Shown here piece after piece: positions 23,646 through 33,153 of a DNA stretch of 64,000 nt (the first letter of the stretch is position 1; every line of letters starts with the position of its first letter). A program made the position numbers and the translations under genes. The notes beneath the pieces are model-generated. The model ran no database searches. It worked only from the letters and a program-made list of their open reading frames with translations, and was not told where the DNA came from. The stretch spans positions 1 to 64,000 of the forward strand of contig ML769615.1 of NCBI GenBank assembly GCA_009733575.1, given 5' to 3'. Source of the stretch: Gymnopus androsaceus JB14 (taxonomy: Eukaryota > Basidiomycota > Agaricomycetes > Agaricales > Omphalotaceae).

Positions 23646-24150
23646 GCGCCAGAAAAAGAAGACTGTAGCACCTCGTCGAGACGCGGAGCACGATTCCGAC
23701 TCAGCCCCTGTGGAGCCCACGAGAAAGAAGAAGACTGTGGCACCTCGTCGAGACGCGGAGCACGATTCCGACTCAGCCCCTGCAGAGCCCGCGAAGAAGA
23801 AGAAGACTGTGGCACCTCGTCGAGACGCGGATCACGATTCCGACTCAGTCCCTGCAGAGCCCGCGAAGAAGAAGAAGACTTTAGCACCTCGTCGAGACGC
23901 GGAGCACGATTCCGACTCAGTCCCTGCAGAGCCCGCGAAGAAGAAGAAGACTTTAGCACCTCGTCGAGACGCGGAGCACGATTCCGACTCAGTCCCTGCG
24001 GAGCCCGCGAAGAAGAAGAAGAAGACTGTGGCACCTCGTCGAGACGCGGAGCACGATTCCGACTCAGCCCCTGCAGAGCCCACGAAGAAGAAGAAGACTG
24101 TGGGACCTCGTCGAGACGTGGAGGTGGACTCCGATTCAGTGCCTACGCGG
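23646..24150 (+). repeat. Seven tandem ~72-75-bp coding repeats
   Basis: Seven in-frame units of the form KKKTVAPRRDAEHDSDS plus a PAEPAK linker, alternating basic (KKK, RR) and acidic (DSDS) patches. Units three to five are nearly identical, showing recent homogenisation or expansion. Confidence 0.9.
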
Positions 24151-24565
24151 CTCCCGAAGAAGATTGCAGGGAAGGGGAGGGACGAGGTAGGTCTTGTGCG
24201 AAAGGCACATGTTGAGACGCAGGAGACGGATGAAACGAGGAACGGCCAAGAAAGCGAGCACGGCTTAACAGGGAGCATGGGAAGAAGCATGGTAAGGAGA
24301 AGAACATTGCGGACCAAAGCGAGGTAGTGGGTGGGCAAGGAAGGAAACGGAAGCGTGATGAGGATGCCCCGAGAGTCATAGCACAACTCTCAAGACCTAT
24401 AGTGAAACTCCCAAAGCGTAAGAGTGGTGATTAATTACTTTTCGCATATTGTACCTTCGTCATTAGTTACATCTATCTATCTATCATGTATGCCCATGTA
24501 CTCATGTATGCTATGCAGTTATAAGTGAAATGTATATAAAGTGAATCTCCAAGTGGTGAAAAACT

Positions 24566-24722
24566 GGGTGGGCAGCTGCCTCACTTGAGGAGAGGTGGGC
24601 AGCTGCCCTCACTTGAGGGAGAGGTGGGCAGCTGCCCTCACTTGAGAGGAGAGGTGGGCAGCTGCCTCACTTGAAGAAGAGTGGGCAGCTGCCCTCACTT
24701 GGAGGAGAGGTGGGCAGCTGCC
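24566..24722 (-). repeat. Right subterminal palindrome array
   Basis: Six copies of GGGCAGCTGCC in about 160 bp with linkers TCACTTGAGGAGAGGT. Single copies continue at about 24817, 24987 and 25097. It mirrors the left array at 17487-17790 but uses a different linker, so the palindrome rather than the spacer is what is conserved. Confidence 0.8.
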
Positions 24723-25211
24723 CAGATGTATGTATAGCTTAATAATCTTACTCTGTAACAGAAACAATGTGTTTAAGTGCTTACTATGTATGTATTTTTT
24801 GAAGCTTTGATTGGGTGGGCAGCTCCCTAATCATGACTACAGCTTAAATCAATTATTTCCACTACTTAATAGTTAGATTATTACATACTTATGTATGTAT
24901 CCTAAATTTTGTAGCATGTCATAAGGAGAGAGTGTTAATACTAATATAGTTTGAACATCTATTTTGTTTTAATCTTTCAAATCCGGGTGGGCAGCTGCCC
25001 AGGTGTACTATGTAAATAGATCTATCTGAGGTGGACCCCCCACCTCATATGGCGAGCATGTAAAAATGCCAATGGATAAAAGGGGGAATATGTAGAGGCA
25101 GCTGCCCTAGAGGTAGCAGCAATTGGAGCAGGCGTACCAATCATATCCATGCAGAACTGCATGGAAAGTAGTGTTAGGGAACCCATGGCAAAATCAAAAT
25201 AAAATAAAAAC

Positions 25212-25469
25212 CACCAGGCAGCTGCCCAGAAGGACCCCGGACACCTGTGACCTGTGACAAGTTGGGCAGCTGCCAGGTTGGGCAGGGCAGTGGTTTTCAG
25301 TTGAGTTGGCTGGGGTGGGCAGCTGCCTTGGTGAAGTTGGGCAGAGGTGGGCAGCTGCCCCATGAAAATAATGGGTGGGCAGAATGCCAGAAAAAGGGAC
25401 CTCTTAGGATAGTTTAGGTACATCATTTTTCTATCCTAACTAGGTCATATTTAGTGGTAGCCTGAAGTG
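25212..25469 (-). repeat. Right 258-bp terminal inverted repeat
   Basis: Inverted counterpart of 16429-16686, ending CCTGAAGTG at 25469 just before the ATCCCAAT duplication. A 134-residue ORF across it on the minus strand is not a gene. Confidence 0.9.
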
Positions 25470-25477
25470 ATCCCAAT

Positions 25478-25941
25478 TGTGGATGTTGGCTATGCAGTGC
25501 AAGGGATCATCCATGTTTTTCTGACTTTTTAGCAGTTTTTTATTGTTTAATTCTTTTTTTGGTTCATGATATAGTCTAGGCTTATTAATTATGCTATAAA
25601 CTTAATGTAGATGTGGTCTAGATATTATATCAAAAAAGTCGAAGTTTAAAACCTACTACAAATCACAGGAAAATCAAAATTTTTGCCTGGGGTTTGCCTC
25701 AGTAGTTTGGCAACCCCATCACACTTTTGTCACACATTTTTGGGTGTGATTTTTTTTTTTTTTTTTTCAAAAAAAAAAGTCAGCTACCACCTCATGCCTC
25801 ATCTTACTTAAGTTGCAACACAAACTGCTCAGATTCCCAAATAGGGCTGGTGGCAGTATCTGAAATATATGTTGAGTAAATACCCTTCTGTTGGTTGTCC
25901 GGCTGCTCCACACACCACATGTACCCCTATCTGCTTCCATA
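25478..25941. other. Outer-element DNA, no gene
   Basis: AT-rich remainder of the 12.6-kb composite insertion. It has a long T-run followed by an A-run at about 25750-25780 and a GCCTGGGGTTTGCC tract related in inverse orientation to 15600-15620. Confidence 0.4.
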
Positions 25942-26249
25942 TACTTGCGCTTACGGAAAGTAACGGTCTGGGTCCATGTGACCAATTTCATGCATGTGTC
26001 ACTCTCGAAAAATTTTCATCTCTTGTTCATCTCATCTAGCTTGTATCACCTCTATATTATTATTGTAGGTAGACATACATCAATACAGCCAATTTGCACC
26101 CTCAAAAACATGTGTGACCTCCATTGGCTTTCAAAACTGCAGCCACTACATTATCCATCCTGTTGACATACTTGTCAATGTCCTTGACACTTATTGCATC
26201 CCAAGCCTCCCTGACTGCCACTTGGAGCTCTTGAACAGATGAAGGATGA

Positions 26250-26596
26250 CATCAGGAAAAATGGTCTGGGCCCAGGGCTGACTTTAGGTTGACCCACAAT
26301 GACCTAAAGAGACTTAAGGGAACCTAAGGATACCTAGGTCTCCTAGGCCACCTAGGTTGCCTAGACTGCCCCAGTTTCTTTGAGGTCACCTAGGTTGCCT
26401 AGGATTTAGGGATAAACTTTGGGAATTTGAGGTAACCTGAGTAAACCTGAGCTAACCTGAGGAACCTGAGGTAACCTGAGGTAGCCTAAGGTAGCCAGGG
26501 GTAGCCTGGAAGACCCAAGGTGACCAGGGTCACCAGGGTCACCAGGGTAGCCTAGGTTCCCTAGGTCATCATAGGTTTAACCCCTTTTTGCTGATG
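26250..26596. mobile_element. CATCAG-ended element (347 bp) in transposase
   Basis: Begins CATCAGGAAAAATGGTCTGG and ends TTTTTGCTGATG, flanked by GA on both sides (26248-26249, 26597-26598). The interior consists of CCTAGG-, CCTGAGG- and CCAGGGT-type words. Excision with one GA leaves an open transposase frame. Confidence 0.9.
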
Positions 26597-26684
26597 GATG
26601 TGGTCGAGCTCTTAAAAGCCCTTTAAGCTTGTGCCAAACGGGTTCAATGGGGCTGACATCGGGAGAAGATGGCGGATGTGGGAA

Positions 26685-27039
26685 CATCAGGAAAAATGGT
26701 CTGGGCCCAGGATGACCCCAGGTCACTTAGGCAGCCTAGGCCACCTAGGAATAATGCAAAAACTTTGGACACCTCAGGTATCCTAGGCATCCTAGGCCTC
26801 CTAAGCCTCCTAAGCCTCCTAGGCATTCTGGGGGCCATCCTGAGCTGTCCTGAGCTGTCCTGAGGCATCCTGGGGCATCCTGGGGCAACCTGAGGATACC
26901 CTCAGAACTCCTAGGAGGCTTAGGAGGCCTAGGAGGCCTAGGATACCTGAGGTGTCCAAAGTTTTTGCATTATTCCTAGGTAGCCTAGGCTGCCTAAGTG
27001 ACCTGGGGTCATCCTGGGCCCAGACCATTTTTCCTGATG
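26685..27039. mobile_element. CATCAG-ended element (355 bp) in transposase
   Basis: Begins CATCAGGAAAAATGGTCTGG and ends with the exact complement. It is flanked by AA (26683-26684, 27040-27041). It is a nearly complete hairpin: each ~150-bp half is the imperfect complement of the other, made of CCTAGG and CCTCCTAAG words. Excision with one AA restores the frame. Confidence 0.9.
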
Positions 27040-28158
27040 AACACAGTGATCTTATGGGACTCAAGCCATTGTTTGGTGGTTTTAGCAGTATGACTTGGTG
27101 CATTGTCCTGCTGGTATTGAACCTTTCGACTCCATAGCAGTATAAAACTGCCTCAGAGCACCCTCCAAAACCTGTTCTTGGTACCTCTTTGTGTTCATTC
27201 CTCCTTCTTTCCCTCCCGGATATTCCAGCACCACCAATGGCCCCTTCTTCCCCTTCATTATGCAACCCCATACCATGACTCTGATACTAGACTGTTTGAA
27301 TGCTGGTACCAGGCAGTCATCTTCCAATTGCTTGCCAATACAACATGTAACAAAGACTCGACCGTGAGAGTCACCAAGGTACACATAACATTCATCTGAC
27401 CAAATCACTTTGGACCAGTCAGAACCCTTCACTTGCTTCGCCCATGCTGCCCTCTTCTTCTTCTGAAGCTTTGTGAGGTACGGCACCTTTGCAACCCATC
27501 AATGATACCCCTCCCTGGCAAGTTGCTCCCGAACTGTCATAGCACTGATCAAGGGTTTTACTGTGTTACCAACCTCTCCAAATGGCATACAATGGTTGTT
27601 ATGGACAGTCCTGACCAGTGCCTGCTTTGTTCTTTCTGTCACCTTCAATGGACATCCACTGCGCTGCTGATTTTTTGTTGACCCAGTTGTACAATATTTT
27701 GACCAAATTCTCTTTGCTGTGCCATATGGAATATCTGCAATCTGTGCAGCTTGGGGGATGGATTTTCCAGCCTGAATGGCACCAATTAGTCTGTTTTTCT
27801 TTGGAGAGCTGTGCTGGACACGAGTCATGGAATATATATGTATGTAGAGTACAAAAATTGTAACAACTTTTGATGCGTTGAATGTGGTCACATGCCACAG
27901 GACCGTTACTTTCTGTGAGTGCAAGTATAAAGTAGGTAGATACAAGTTATCAATTAATCATTGGTGCCCCTGTTATCAATGGTCGAGAGGTTGTACCTGC
28001 CAACTGAGCTTGTCTGCCTCTGACCTCCACAAAAAAAAATTGAGTTCTGAGGCAAATTTATATGTTGTGACCTCAATGTGACCATGTGTGACCATATGTG
28101 ACCTCAACTGGGTTGTCAAATAAGACTTGAGCCAAGGAGGTTGTTCAGTAGAATTATC

Positions 28159-28660
28159 TGTATTTTCTTCTCCCGATGTAGCTTGGGCCATGTAGTTATT
28201 GAGGGTTGCGCGTAAAGTGGCAATGGTGGAGGTGCAGATTTGGGACTCATGGTAGCAGAAAGCAATAGGGTTGCAGAGGGCTATACATTGGGAGAGGCGC
28301 TCAATGTAGGTGAAAATGGTGGCATCTTTGCTGGCTTTGGAGTAGAGCCAGTCTTCTTGGGTGGAGAGAAGGCTAAGGAGGGCAGATTGTTCAGAGGAGG
28401 TGGAGTATGAGTGGAAGAGCTTGCCTTGGGAGAGTTTGGAGCGGGTATTGTAAATGTATTCTTTGAGAGCATTTTTGCAGTCCTGGGAGCATGTTAGTGA
28501 AAGCTTGTGGGTAAAGACAAAAAGATGGACCTCAGTATCATTAACAAGCTTATCATTCTCCCACATTGAATTCTCCTGCTCCATCAATGTCTCCATCACA
28601 CTCTTATTCCGGGGTAACCCTAGCGTAGCAGGCTGAGGATCAGCTAGGTGCCTGGGCGGT
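28159..28660 (-). pseudogene. Hsp110/Sse1 chaperone internal fragment
   Basis: Minus-strand text MEQENSMWENDKLVNDTE, KNALKEYIYNTRSKL, EDWLYSKASKDAT, ATLRATLNNYMAQATSGEE matches the substrate-binding and helical lid region of Hsp110/Sse1. A GT-AG intron (about 28533-28486, 48 nt) is still present, so this is a copy of the genomic gene, not a retrocopy. It ends at 28159, exactly where the 12.6-kb insertion begins; the next part of the protein is at 15552. The N-terminal ATPase domain is absent from the window. Confidence 0.8.
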
Positions 28661-29637
28661 GAGAGTTCCCATTTGCATTGTTAGATGCTCATCACTTTCA
28701 TCCATTGAAATATTGAGATGGCAGATGTGAGAGGGGAAAGTTGATTACAAATAACTGCTATCAAGCGCAGCTTTGGGTTTGGGGTCACTTTGTCAATAAA
28801 AGGGTACTACAGTCTTTAGAGGGGGCCTCAAGAGTGATGGTATGTTGAGTGTTGCAGATGCTAGGATAATGATGTGTAACAACCGGTAAGATGTATGAAT
28901 ATATCGTACAAGGTAAGTAAGGAAATAAAGACCAAAAAGATATGCTAATGACAAGTACACGGAAGAGGTTCGAAACACTGTTCAAACGTTGTATTTTGAC
29001 CTTGGGTAAGTGGATCGTGTTTTTTAAATTCCAAACCCACGTTATCCTGTCCCCGCGCATGTAAAAACCCGTACATCTGAATCACTGAATCACCTCACAC
29101 CAACAATCAAACCCTCAACAGCTGTTTTCCATAAGTTTTTGATTTGTCACACAAACTTATGGGTTCCTGCATGCAGTGCCACCCACTGCAAATGTTGGAT
29201 TTGATTTTTCCAAGTGCCATTGCTCGCCACAGCCTCCGATTGGAAATTACTATTTACCATATATAAGCCTGATTGTAGTATGTTGGTCCCCCATCCGTTT
29301 GCCTCCCGACTCCCACTACGAGGCACAAACAGAATATATCCTTTGACTCTGCCCTTTCTTGAGTGACAATGCTCCCATGTATCACAACAGCCAATTGGTA
29401 CTCAGAGGATGATCTGAGGTTGGTCTACATGGTATACCCCACAACTTTATGTAGGATGTATTTTACACTCTGTAGCTACACAATGGCTCGCTACCCAGGC
29501 TAGCCCACTTCCTGACAGGCAATAGTATCTATTTTATCAATAAATTTGTTTCTGCTGTCCTAATTTCTGCAATTATCAACGCAAAACCATCAGCGGCCTG
29601 CCAACAATAAACGTCAGAGGCGAACAGCCTCAGCGTT
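28661..29637. other. Intergenic; partial copy of a gene 3' end
   Basis: No gene. 28857-29120 is a diverged copy of 33298-33556 (see that entry). 29121-29637 contains nothing recognised and probably holds the 3' flank of the gene ending at 29638. Confidence 0.5.
28857..29120 (-). repeat. Duplicate of the 33298-33556 segment
   Basis: Shares with 33298-33556 long tracts such as ATGCTAGGATAATGATG, GATATGCTAATGACAAGTAC and CACCAACAATCAAACCCTC. In the 33-kb copy this holds the last codons (GLIVGVR) and 3' UTR of the membrane-protein gene, so this copy is a fragment of that gene's 3' end moved or duplicated about 4.4 kb away. Confidence 0.8.
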
Positions 29638-31943
29638 TTATGGACTTCCACCACTAGAATAGCTGGGCGGAGGTGCTTCACTTGCTAGCATCCTGCCTCC
29701 ATTTGGATTGAAATCCGTTTGCATCTCCAGCATCCTCAATCGACTCATCATTGCTTCCATTCTGACTCTTATGGTAGTATAATCATTGTGGGTTGTTGAT
29801 GAGCTTTGCTCCGTAACATTGAGCCCATCTTGGGTGTTAAGTGCCTGCTCTGAGACGCGAACCATACGGTGTCTTTCTGTAAGACTCCCCGTCGGCGAAA
29901 CTCTGGATATCACATCTGGTACATCAGCATCACTAGAAGCAATATATCCGGCGGTTGCTACATGATGTGGCGATGGCTAAATTGTTCATTTACAATTAGT
30001 TTGGCAGATAATCAAAGAATGTACCCTCACATGCTTGTTCACTTGAATCTGCACACATGGCGCAATGCCACTGGAGGGTGCATTCTGTGCATTTTCATAG
30101 GCTGGATTATGCGCATTATTGGTCTCATCGTTCCTTGATGATTGTCGCCAAATTAATGGCTTGAGATTGTATGGCCTAATGGCATTTGGGGTGTGAGTAT
30201 AGGCTGTATCATCAATAATATCAGGCCGGTTGTCCTTTAAATTGTCAATTTTCAGGTCATATGGCATGATACTTGATGAGATACCAAGGGATTTCTCCCG
30301 GTTCTTCCGTAGCCTGAGAATCCAGATGGCCGATCCCATAAAAACACAAAGCCCAAACAGACCTCCTATGACACCACATATAATTGCTACCAGAGGTGGC
30401 TTGTGGTTACTTGTAACACCGTTCATGGAAGTGGTGGAAGTGGGCATTGAGGTTTTCACAGTTGCTGAGACCGAGGCAGGATTTTTCGAAGTGACTTGAG
30501 CTGATGTGTTCTGAGTTGGCTCTGAGCCTGGTGCATCTTTCGCTGTTGATTGGGCAACAGTACTGCTACCTGCAGTGGAAAAAGATGTCTCACTACTAGA
30601 AATGGAAGTCTGTTCAGGAGATGAAGATATCTGACTATGGAAGCACCACACATGGCATTTCAGTTTGTGTTATAAGTACAATAGAGAGAGAATGAATTGA
30701 CCTCTGGGGCTCACTGCTAGAGGATGAACTAACCCCCGTGGTTTCCGTAGTAGCGGTGGGTGCTGGAGCAATAGAAAATGAACCGCTCGTTGCAAAGACA
30801 TCGTTGATGCTGCTAAGATTGACAGCACTGAGAGTGTATCCATCACTGTTTCCAAACCATAAATATGGCATCATATTTCACCAAATATTCCGACTTTAAC
30901 TTGAAATTCAACTTTGTGTTTTAACTTCAACTTTAAATCACATGTTTAACTCAAACTTTCAACTTTTTTTTCAACTTCAACTTTCAAATTTGTTACTTTA
31001 GCTTTTAACTTCAGGGTAATGATACTACTACTTGTGGCCATGCATATATTAACCATACAATGTATTGTTTAACTGGTAACCTATCAAGAGGAGCATGACA
31101 CAATCTGATTGTACCATTTTGAGTACTTTGTAAGTACAAGACTGAAATCATACAAAATGTCACATTCTGTGATAAGTATTTTTGAGATCTTGGTGGATTT
31201 TGGGTATTTTTAGAGGTCAAAGCTGTCAGGAATTACTATATACAGTCATATGCCCATGCATTAAGTGGGCACTTATAAATATTAATGCCATTTACCAAGT
31301 GCTTGAAATGGTACAGAACTTACTTCATAGGTCCCACAGAAGTCAAACTTGTTGGGACAGAGATACATTTTATGATCTTGAAGTTGGAATGCCCTTGACT
31401 TGCACTAGAACAGTATACATAAAGTTGAAGTTAGCATACACAAAGTTGAAGTTGACAAACTGAATGTATTCAATTGCCATCAAAACAAATCAGTCAAAAG
31501 TTGGAATATTTGGTGAATTCTGATGCCATACATAAATATAAAGGAACTCGAACTCGAATAGAGACTTGCCCGGATGGAACAATAGGCCAATCAACACTGA
31601 GCGGGCTTTGACTTGTAGGGTCGATGTTGTTAGCAAGAGCAAGTTGGAAAGAAGGATGGTTCAATTCAAGAGTGAAAAGACTGGACATTAAATATGAGTT
31701 CTAGAAATACTGGTTCAAATGACAGAAGGAGGTACCTGTCACTCCCAGTTGCGGTCCAGGATATATCCGAAACAAGGCCAGAAGTAACATCTGTAGGAGT
31801 ATCCAAAGTCATTCCCAAGACCATGGGAAGAGCCACAGCGAGAATGCTATAACAAATTGGCACATTAAGTATCAAGCCTGTACTACCCTGTAGAACAGTG
31901 TTTGAAAACCTTACAAGAACTTAAGAAAAATCTTCAGAGCCAT
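29638..31943 (-). CDS. Single-pass surface protein, Kre9/KNH-like domain
   Basis: Six exons on the minus strand (31943-31915, 31846-31736, 31680-31570, 30845-30702, 30634-30025, 29976-29638) give 1,344 nt, 447 residues, with all phases consistent. Order: signal peptide (MALKIFLKFFILAVALPMVL); a beta-rich domain with SDISWTATGSDSLFTLELNH and DGYTLSAVNLSSINDVFATS, similar to the Ser/Thr-rich Kre9/KNH-like N-terminal domain of fungal surface proteins; a Ser/Thr-rich stalk; one membrane helix at about residues 212-237 (VAIICGVIGGLFGLCVFMG) followed by RLRK; and a ~205-residue cytoplasmic tail. It is probably a plasma-membrane/cell-wall sensor-like protein, by architecture only. The third intron starts GCAAGT (GC-AG) and is ~724 nt because it contains repeat DNA (30890-31490). 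The gene appears intact. Confidence 0.8.
30890..31490. repeat. Repeat DNA inside the third intron
   Basis: 30890-31010 is a degenerate AACTTCAACTTT-type tandem tract, and 31410-31460 carries a short AAAGTTGAAGTT repeat in the opposite sense. The remainder is AT-rich. It enlarges one intron roughly tenfold over its neighbours, so it is probably an inserted element; no terminal repeats were resolved. Confidence 0.5.
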
Positions 31944-32139
31944 TGCGGAGGAGTTAAATGGAAGAGAAAAATGAGAAGATGGAAGAAAAGAACGGTACAA
32001 GTGAAACTCGAAAGTTCGAAGGTTGCTTGGGATATTTATAAGAAGCAGGAGTATGTGGCCTAGGAGATCCATGATATCAAAGTTCATCATGTGGCGTCGA
32101 AGTTCATCATGTGGTATCAAACGTCAAGGAGACAATGTA

Positions 32140-32333
32140 CAATGCGTTGCATTGAAATCGAACCTTGTTTATTTATGCTTATCGGGGCACTGGCAGGTCG
32201 GCACCAATTGAAATTTATAAAAATGACGCAAGTGACAGTATATGTATTGTGCCGAGCTGCCAGTGGGACCAAGTAAGCACACATAAACAAGGTCATTGAA
32301 ATCCTGTGTTCCCGATTTCAATGCAACGCACGG
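32140..32333. mobile_element. 194-bp hairpin MITE, TA duplication
   Basis: Left end CAATGCGTTGCATTGAAATC matches in inverted orientation the right end GATTTCAATGCAACGCACGG. Similarity continues inward through ACCTTGTTTAT, TGCTTA, CACTGGCAG and TCGGCAC. TA lies at 32138-32139 and 32334-32335. It is non-coding. Confidence 0.75.
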
Positions 32334-32338
32334 TACTA

Positions 32339-33153
32339 CTCACACCAAAAGTGCAAAAAAATCCGCTCAAACAATATACTAACTGATTTATAAACTTTTG
32401 TATCAAAAATCCCTTATAAGTGAAAATCTGAGTGAAATGGGTGGTCTTGTTTAGTGAGATATATACATATCAGTACATTATTTAGATAAACTGAAGAAGG
32501 GTCTGAATTATAGCATATCTGAACTCCTGAATAGGTAAATGATCTGTCATACTATATTGCAAGTCAAATCATTCCGAGTGGAATATTTCTTCTCAGGCAT
32601 ATTTTCAGACAATCTAAAAATTTGTATGAATAATCATATATCAGGATAACTGAAAAGCCGCAAATCAATGTGGTTGTGCCTTTCAGTTGTTCTGCATCAG
32701 CAAAACCTGTATTTTCACTGGAGAAAACCCATTCATTTGGGACATCTCTAGAGCAAGGTACCCTATTCCAGAGACCTCTGGAGATCTCTGGAGAAAATTG
32801 ACAGTTTTTTTGACAGCTGTCAAGCTCCAGAGATCTCTGGAGACCTCCAGCAAAAATACAGGTTTTGCTGATGTGATATATGACTATTTATACAACTTTC
32901 TATATTCTCTGAAAATAGGCCTGAGATGCAATCTTTCAGTCAGAATAATTTGACTTGCATTCAGGAGTTCAGATATGCTATAATTCAGACTCTTCTTCAG
33001 TAATGTAATGATATGTATATTTTCACTAAACAAGACCGTTTGACTGAATAATCAAATTTCACTGAGATTTTCACTTATAAGTGATTTTTGATACAAAAGT
33101 TTATAAATCAGTCAATATTTTGTTTGAGCAAATTTTTGCACTTTTGGCGTGAC
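32339..33153. mobile_element. TA-flanked MITE carrying element C
   Basis: Long inverted ends: left TCACACCAAAAGTGCAAAA and right, inverted, TCACGCCAAAAGTGCAAA, with similarity extending about 250 bp inward (TTTATAAACTTTTGTATCAA in both). TA at 32337-32338 and 33154-33155. Element C is inserted near its middle, so this MITE is the older. Its left TA lies 2 bp beyond the TA of the preceding MITE. Confidence 0.8.
32695..32873. mobile_element. CATCAG-ended element C (179 bp)
   Basis: CATCAGCAAAACCTG to CAGGTTTTGCTGATG, flanked by TG on both sides (32693-32694, 32874-32875). The interior is nearly identical to element B, so the two are recent sister copies. It lies inside the 32339-33153 MITE. 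Confidence 0.9.

Larger units (their letters stand above)
20092..24434 (+). pseudogene. Long acidic, repeat-rich cargo protein (frameshifted)
   Basis: Exons about 20092-20561, 20612-22281, 22345-22648, 22710-23063 and 23126-24434 encode a protein of roughly 1,370 residues. Order: basic N-terminus (KAKTRGGKARAKAD); a Pro/Ser-rich region; a long Glu/Asp-rich tract (21195-21400); a helical block (NPWNAFQAYAM) perhaps HMG-like; a well-folded region containing WETYQVSCFGWIVDG and NITQMKWGSAFADMC; three ~39-residue acidic repeats; seven ~25-residue repeats; and a basic end with GRKRKRDED, a likely nuclear signal. One extra G near 20303-20310 and one missing base near 24238-24245 break the frame; correcting for them reads through. 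These may be real mutations or sequence errors in short homopolymers. It looks like a nuclear or chromatin-binding protein carried by the element; the function is unknown. Confidence 0.6.
16429..25469. mobile_element. 9,041-bp KDZ-type element with cargo genes
   Basis: Terminal inverted repeats begin CACTTCAGGCTACCAC and the element is flanked by the 8-bp direct repeat ATCCCAAT (16421-16428, 25470-25477). Inside lie inverted arrays of GGGCAGCTGCCC, a truncated KDZ transposase fragment (minus), a small six-exon gene (plus) and a long gene for an acidic repeat protein (plus). An 8-bp duplication fits the Zisupton/KDZ group (and hAT). The two 258-bp ends differ at only three positions that I can see, so insertion was fairly recent, although both the transposase fragment and the long gene carry apparent frameshifts. 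It probably needs a transposase supplied elsewhere; the dead KDZ gene at 38.5-44.7 kb shows the family exists in this genome. Confidence 0.8.
26102..27828 (-). pseudogene. Tc1/mariner transposase (DDE), disrupted
   Basis: Minus-strand order: N-terminal helix-turn-helix part (PKKNRLIGAIQAGKSIPQAA, RSGCPLKV), first catalytic Asp in VIWSDECYVYLG, second in QDNAPSH, third acidic residue in the SPDVSPIEPVW box, then EAWDAIS and a natural stop after HTCF. This is a complete Tc1-family transposase, which cuts and pastes the element at TA. It is dead: a TGA replaces one codon between REGYH and WVAKVP (probably CGA to TGA, a CpG transition), there is a one-base frameshift before the QDN box, and two CATCAG-ended elements interrupt the C-terminal half. 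Removing the insertions with one copy of their 2-bp duplications restores the frame at both sites. Confidence 0.9.
25944..27925 (-). mobile_element. Tc1/mariner element with two nested insertions
   Basis: Terminal inverted repeats read CTTGCGCTTACGGAAAGTAA at the left end and, inverted, CTTGCACTCACAGAAAGTAA at the right end. Both continue into ACGGTC and ATGTGACC tracts, and TA lies at each boundary. It contains a Tc1-type transposase gene on the minus strand that is interrupted at 26250-26596 and 26685-27039. Confidence 0.85.
15553..28158. mobile_element. 12.6-kb composite insertion in Hsp110 gene
   Basis: GATAATTCTACTGAACAA at 15553-15570 is exactly inverted at 28141-28158, and each copy abuts a complementary part of the same Hsp110 gene. 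The outer element would be a modest transposon that later received the MITE at 15675, the KDZ-type element at 16429 and the Tc1 element at 25942. The terminal repeat is only about 18-25 bp. The flanking duplication is imperfect (both sides contain TATTTT), as expected for an old insertion. No transposase belonging to the outer element was recognised. Inside it, CCCCAGGCAAAA-like tracts at 15605 and 25685 are also inverted relative to each other. Confidence 0.65.

Noticed and set aside
23171..24386. Long minus-strand ORFs opposite the repeat region
   Set aside because: Antisense shadows of tandem coding repeats; the plus strand gives the coherent protein.
25022..25426. 134-residue minus-strand ORF
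   Set aside because: It lies in the right terminal repeat of the 9-kb element; the left end gives the same text (16472-16795).
16429..25469. TET/JBP dioxygenase cargo, as known for some fungal KDZ elements
   Set aside because: No dioxygenase-like HxD...H motif or family texture was found in the cargo proteins.
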